Positions 60,320-64,000 of a stretch of DNA of 64,000 nucleotides are shown one piece after another. Positions within the stretch are counted from its first letter, which is position 1. Each line of letters starts with the position of its first letter. Under the pieces are notes generated by a model. The model searched no databases, was not told the origin of the DNA, and saw nothing but the letters and a program-made list of their open reading frames with translations. This DNA is from Hermatobates lingyangjiaoensis. Its lineage: Eukaryota; Arthropoda; Insecta; Hemiptera; Hermatobatidae. A program made the position numbers and the translations under genes. The stretch spans positions 10,958,001 through 11,022,000 of the forward strand of contig JAPFBL010000084.1 in assembly GCA_026182355.1 (NCBI GenBank), given 5' to 3'.

Positions 60320-61150
60320 AATCTGACATCCATAACGTCCTACACTAAAAACCAAATGGAACCTTCAACGATCAAAGAATAACCTTATTATCACTTATGA
60401 AAGCAACTGGGGGTTGAAAATGTCACTCATACCATATACAAAACAAATTTCTTCTAATCAACATTGAATATTATTATTTTTGTATACATGATTAACATTT
60501 AACTACTGCAAATATATTAACTGAGATGCTAGTCTTGTAAACTTCTCATATCAGAAATTACTTCTCGTTCAGTTAAACTGAGTCTTGAATCAGGTGTCTC
60601 ATTTTAATACAAAACTAAACGTTATAACAAATTCATTGGAAATAATACATAAAGAGAAAGTGAAAGGGCCTCGGAGGCCTGATTGGTAGTCACGCTCTTA
60701 CTTGTGCCAAAAATACACGCCCTCTAATACTCTTAACACTTATTTGTTTGCTTTATCCACGTTTTGTATGGTAGTCGATCTATTCTTTAAAAAAATGATA
60801 ACTATTAAACTTTAAACTTAAAACAACAAAGTTTGTCTTCGTTCATTTTTCACATAATAATGAAACAGATAACTATTTTAAAAGAAATATCAATTACATG
60901 CATTGATGTAATATGAGCCTGATGTTTTTAAAGAATTAGAAAATATTACATCTTTAAAATCACCAGCTCTGTAGTTTTTAAACGTTTCACATCCATAATC
61001 CATCAGAAAATATGGTGATACCCATGAGGCAAAAGGCAATAGCACTTTACTTTTGAATAATCTGGCTTTTAAGGTATATATGAGATGACATTAAAACTTT
61101 AAATAAATAGCTTACGATTCAAATATATTTTATGCATCCAATTGAATTAG
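60320..61150. other. Unassigned DNA, no gene seen
   Basis: AT-rich, with a short GGGCCTCGGAGGCCTGATTG palindrome-like word near 60667. Confidence 0.4.
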
Positions 61151-61155
61151 ATATA

Positions 61156-61419
61156 TAAAAATCTGGAGTGCCTACACTCAACTTTCCTATAAGCAAACAT
61201 ACTATCAAACTTCTTGGAAATATAATATATAATGTCCCATTTAGACATAATATAAATTTCTACATGGGAGATGCTTATTAGTATTTCATTCCTGGAGACT
61301 ATTACAGATGCTGATTGAACTAGTTATAAATATATACGTTTATTTTTGTATATCATACAACTGATGCATGTAATATCATTAGTACCACAGCATTATTAAT
61401 ACCTTTGTAAAGCCAAAGA
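61156..61419 (-). mobile_element. Family H, right part of an interrupted copy
   Basis: It starts (minus-strand right end) with AAAAATCTGGAGTG-CCTACACTC at 61156 and runs through GGAGATGCTTATTAG and GATGCATGTAATATCATTAG to TTTGTAAAGCCAAAG. There it is interrupted by a second copy. The matching continuation is at 63121. The hairpin's central GG has lost one G (GAGTGCCTACACTC). Confidence 0.75.
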
Positions 61420-63119
61420 AAAAAAATCTGGAGTGGCCTGCGCTCAACTTTACTATAAGTAAACTTAATATCAATGTTCTTGGGTATATGATATATAATA
61501 TCTCATGTAAGCATAAAGTAAACATTTAAATAGGAGATGCTTATTAGTCTTTCATTTCTGAAGTAGTATAGATAGTGATTGATCAACTTATCAATACATA
61601 AGCTTATTTTTGTAAATCTCACAGCTGATCCAAATAATCTCATTGGTATAACTACTGCAGTAATAACATTTTTGAAAAGCCAAACTGAACATTTCTTGAT
61701 ACGACATAATCTCCTACAAGAGAAATGTGTTTGTTCAAATAACCAGTGGATTTCTTATATCGCTTACTTCACCTCCTTCTACATTGAATATTTAAGTCAA
61801 ATTTTCATCAGAAAAATTCTCATATTTTCTGTGAAAAACATCATAAACATCCAAGAAAAAATGTCGTTTTAAGATAATTTCTAATTAAGGATATACAATA
61901 ATTACATTTATTAATCTTCAAACGAAAGATTTCTATTTTGAATTATGTTTTACATTTTTGGTTTTTTATAGAATTATAATACTGGGAATTTTATGGCTTC
62001 TTAGTATATATTAAAATCATTTTCCTTCCCCTTTATCGAAAATCATATATACCAATTTTCTCTGAGGAAGTGTTATCTTTTTTCCTGCGTCTTGTTCTCT
62101 GTTATAAGCTTGCTATGAATGTATATTGGGAAAAAATATATTAGTAATTAACCAGTTTACATAATTAACTCAAAGTCAAAGCCAGCTATTCAATATAATT
62201 TAAATCATTTATAGTTGGGAGCTTCTAATTTTTGAAAATAATACATATGAACTATTAGACTAGAATAGTTTAATTTTATCTCAGTGGATTTGCTCAAAAA
62301 ATTTCAAGTCAATGTAAACATTGTTAAAAAAAAAACAATAATTCGACAAGTATAGCAGGTGATCCCTTAGTCCAGGATAAACAAACAGTTTTTATAGCTT
62401 TATTGCTCTTTCCCTTAATTGAAACTTCATGAATATTATTTTATGAATTGCTAATTTTTTGTTCCATTTATGGTCAAATTTTCATGAGTTCTTAATGAGC
62501 TGTTTAGCGTCAAAAAAACAATTTTCTGAAAACAGTAATCGTACATTAACGCCCCTTTGGTGAATGTAATTTTGAAAAAATATCTCAGCTCATTCTCTAC
62601 ATAATGTTCTATTTTTAGGCATAGTTTCATTTTGATCTGTCAAACGATATGTCTTGTATATCGCTCTCACAAGCTTTGATATTGAATTATAAGTCAATTT
62701 TTTTCATTTTATTGAAAAAAAAATATTTTCTTTTGTTTTAAAATTTGTAACGTCAAAGATAATGCCAAAATTTCAAATCTCTAAGGTTACAGTTTAGGAG
62801 AAAAAAATGTTTTCTAAAAAACGGTTTTTGGCAAAAAAAGTGACTTTCCCATCTTGCATAATCCTTGCCAAACAATAGGGATCTTCTTCTTTATGGGGCC
62901 CATTTTTGTGTAAAATATCAACTTGATCCATCAAAGACTCTGGACCGTAGCGTGGTAACAAGCAATGCTAACACACTCACCCACCCACCCACCCACACGC
63001 AGATATCATCGAGAAAACTTCATAAAACAACTTCAGGGACCTCAAAACATGTAATTCCGTCAAAAACTCGAGATTAAATTTTGTCACGATTACTATACTT
63101 TACTTATAGTAAAGTAAAA
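61420..63119 (-). mobile_element. Family H, full-length copy nested in another copy
   Basis: The element runs from AAATCTGGAGTGGCCTGCGC (right end, minus) to the left-end palindrome ACTTTACTATAAGTAAAGT at about 63096-63114 (minus), followed by an A-tract. All blocks are present in order: the CTTCAATCACTATC-type block, the ATGTTCAGTTTGGC-type block, GAAAATATGAGAATTT, GACGCTAAACAGCTCATTAA, GATCCCTATTGTTTGGCAAG, CACGCTACGGTCCAGAGTC, the GGGT repeat and TTTGAGGTCCCTGAAG. At about 1.7 kb it is the best reference copy in the window. It encodes no protein. Confidence 0.85.
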
Positions 63120-63120
63120 A

Positions 63121-63179
63121 AGTGTTACAAAATTATCTCTTACATGAGAACATTGATTTTGCTCCCATAGCCAGTGGTC
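63121..63179 (-). mobile_element. Family H, continuation of the interrupted copy
   Basis: ATTATCTCTTACATGAGAAC and GCTCCCATAGCCAGTGG continue the copy that stopped at 61419. Elsewhere in the family these blocks lie directly after the AAAAGCCAAA block. The ATT microsatellite follows and nothing further of the copy is seen. Confidence 0.72.
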
Positions 63180-63203
63180 TTATTATTATTATTATTATTA
63201 TTT
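63180..63203. repeat. (ATT)n microsatellite
   Basis: Seven to eight TTA/ATT units. Confidence 0.85.
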
Positions 63204-63240
63204 TTGAGGGTTACTATAGCACTGCCTCTTAAAAACTATT

Positions 63241-63475
63241 CTACATCCCTCCTTCTCTACTCAAGTGCTTCAACGCCTCCAAGAAGCTCAGCACTTTTGC
63301 TGGGTCCAGAGGTAAACGTTTCTCATTGGTTTTGTTGAGTGTCCCGAAGCACCTATCTCTGTGCAGCAAAGTTGCCTTACAATCAACTTTTTTTCTCTCT
63401 TCAACGTTTCTTCTTCTTCTTTGCAGAATCTGCACAAACCATCATTGATAATGCTTATTCCGAGCTCCTAAGTTT
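63241..63475 (-). pseudogene. LINE ORF2 C-terminal fragment (zinc-knuckle region), frameshifted
   Basis: On the minus strand one frame reads DGLCRFCKEEEETLKRE (63388-63445), the start of the Cys-rich CRxC-xEExET motif that ends many non-LTR retrotransposon ORF2 proteins after the RNase H domain. After a frameshift the next frame reads ATLLHRDRCFGTLNKTNEKR then LPLDPAKVLSFLEALKHLS and a stop at 63241. That is the usual short tail after the zinc knuckle. The histidine and second cysteine of the knuckle are lost around the shift. The clade (I/Jockey/LOA-like) cannot be settled from this piece. Confidence 0.62.
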
Positions 63476-64000
63476 CGGGAGAAAGTGACTTCCTTTTTCC
63501 TTCTTCGGGTCCTTATGTGCACTTGTGGGAGGTTAGCTCTCACTAGTTAGCACTTTTTTTTGCACAGAGCACAGAGCACATCCTCTGTGCTCTCAGAGGA
63601 TGGTCTCCAGACTTCTTTCTCCTTAGTATCATACTGGAGAGAATCCTTAAAGCTCTGTCGGTGGTATTTTGTCTGCTCCGGCAGAGCGTCGCATACCGGA
63701 GTACCCTTGAAGCTCGTAATACAGTAACCCCTGTATCATCCATCCTTCGGCACGGATCGTATAACGCCTTAGATTGGAGTTGGGATAAGAGGAGAGAATT
63801 TGGGAAGTTGGAAGGATGTGACACGAAGCTGGTCAGGCCCAGCTCCTGGTCACCTCCTCTTCTTTCGTTTATCTTTGGATATAGCAGGTTAACAGGATAA
63901 TCTCGCAAAGGCCGAAAGTCGTAGTTGAGTGCTACAGTCACTAGCACTTTTGCTGGGTCCAGAGGTAAACGTTTCTCTATGGTTTTGTTGAGTGTCCTGA
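63289..64000 (-). repeat. Direct repeat of the LINE tail, 652 bp apart
   Basis: The ~60 nt at 63289-63349 (AGCACTTTTGCTGGGTCCAG onward) recur at 63941-64000, which the window edge cuts. In the second copy the minus strand reads TLNKTIEKRLPLDPAKVL and then stays open into unrelated sequence down to 63543. Two LINE 3' ends lie in tandem, or this is the start of a 652-bp tandem repeat continuing outside. Confidence 0.75.
63476..63940. other. GC-richer spacer between LINE tail copies
   Basis: The minus-strand frame 63543-63947 (134 codons) and plus-strand frame 63661-63900 overlap, and neither matches a family I know. It is most likely LINE 3' untranslated sequence. GCACAGAGCACAGAGCACAT and its inverted neighbour ATCCTCTGTGCTCTCAGAGG form a hairpin near 63560-63605. 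Confidence 0.4.

Overview
This is an AT-rich, repeat-dominated piece of animal nuclear DNA. I find no intact host gene, rRNA gene or canonical tRNA gene. The evidence for a metazoan is indirect: tRNA-derived SINEs, hAT-type MITEs with 8-bp target duplications, several decayed Penelope-like elements (PLEs), a high-copy Helitron/Helentron-like repeat family, and long TA, GA and GT microsatellites. I think an invertebrate with a large repeat-rich genome is most likely (a mollusc such as a cephalopod, or an arthropod), but the sequence does not fix the clade. Long open frames are absent, and the open stretches present are mostly chance frames or transposon remains. The window reads as a gene desert or a very large intron.

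Layout. 1-9 kb: unassigned AT-rich DNA, a PLE-like tail on a TA tract, two long copies (2.1-3.7 and 7.6-8.9 kb) and several fragments of the Helentron-like family (called family H here), and a TA-centred foldback. 9-11 kb: two GC-richer islands and a SINE. 11.7-14.2 kb: the most striking structure, a head-to-head array of near-identical 637-bp units. Each full unit carries a hammerhead-ribozyme-like motif, and the array has TA tracts at both edges. 14-30 kb: mostly unassigned DNA with GC-richer islands, a family H copy and a long GA tract. 30.7-31.1 and 39.0-39.4 kb: two copies of one hAT MITE. 36.2-37.6 kb: family H, minus strand. 41.6-43.3 kb: a decayed PLE (reverse transcriptase plus GIY-YIG nuclease) with its 3' tail. 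44.3 kb: a second SINE. 44.9-45.9 kb: a PLE on the minus strand. 48.8-49.1 and 50.6-50.8 kb: PLE tail fragments. 51.6-53.1 kb: a third PLE with two hammerhead-like motifs. 54-60 kb: several GC-richer islands that look like candidate conserved noncoding elements. 57.1-58.3 kb: a family H copy inside larger inverted repeats. 61.2-63.2 kb: one family H copy nested inside another. 63.2-64 kb: the 3' end of a LINE ORF and a direct repeat 652 bp apart.

How the parts relate. The PLE tails share a pattern: nearly all abut a TA microsatellite, and several carry CUGANGA-stem-GAAA motifs like the hammerhead ribozymes known from PLEs. Family H has a T-tract at each end, a short subterminal inverted repeat, a small hairpin at the right end only, and a central GT/GGGT microsatellite. 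That is the architecture described for non-autonomous Helentrons. Nothing here encodes an autonomous partner for either group.
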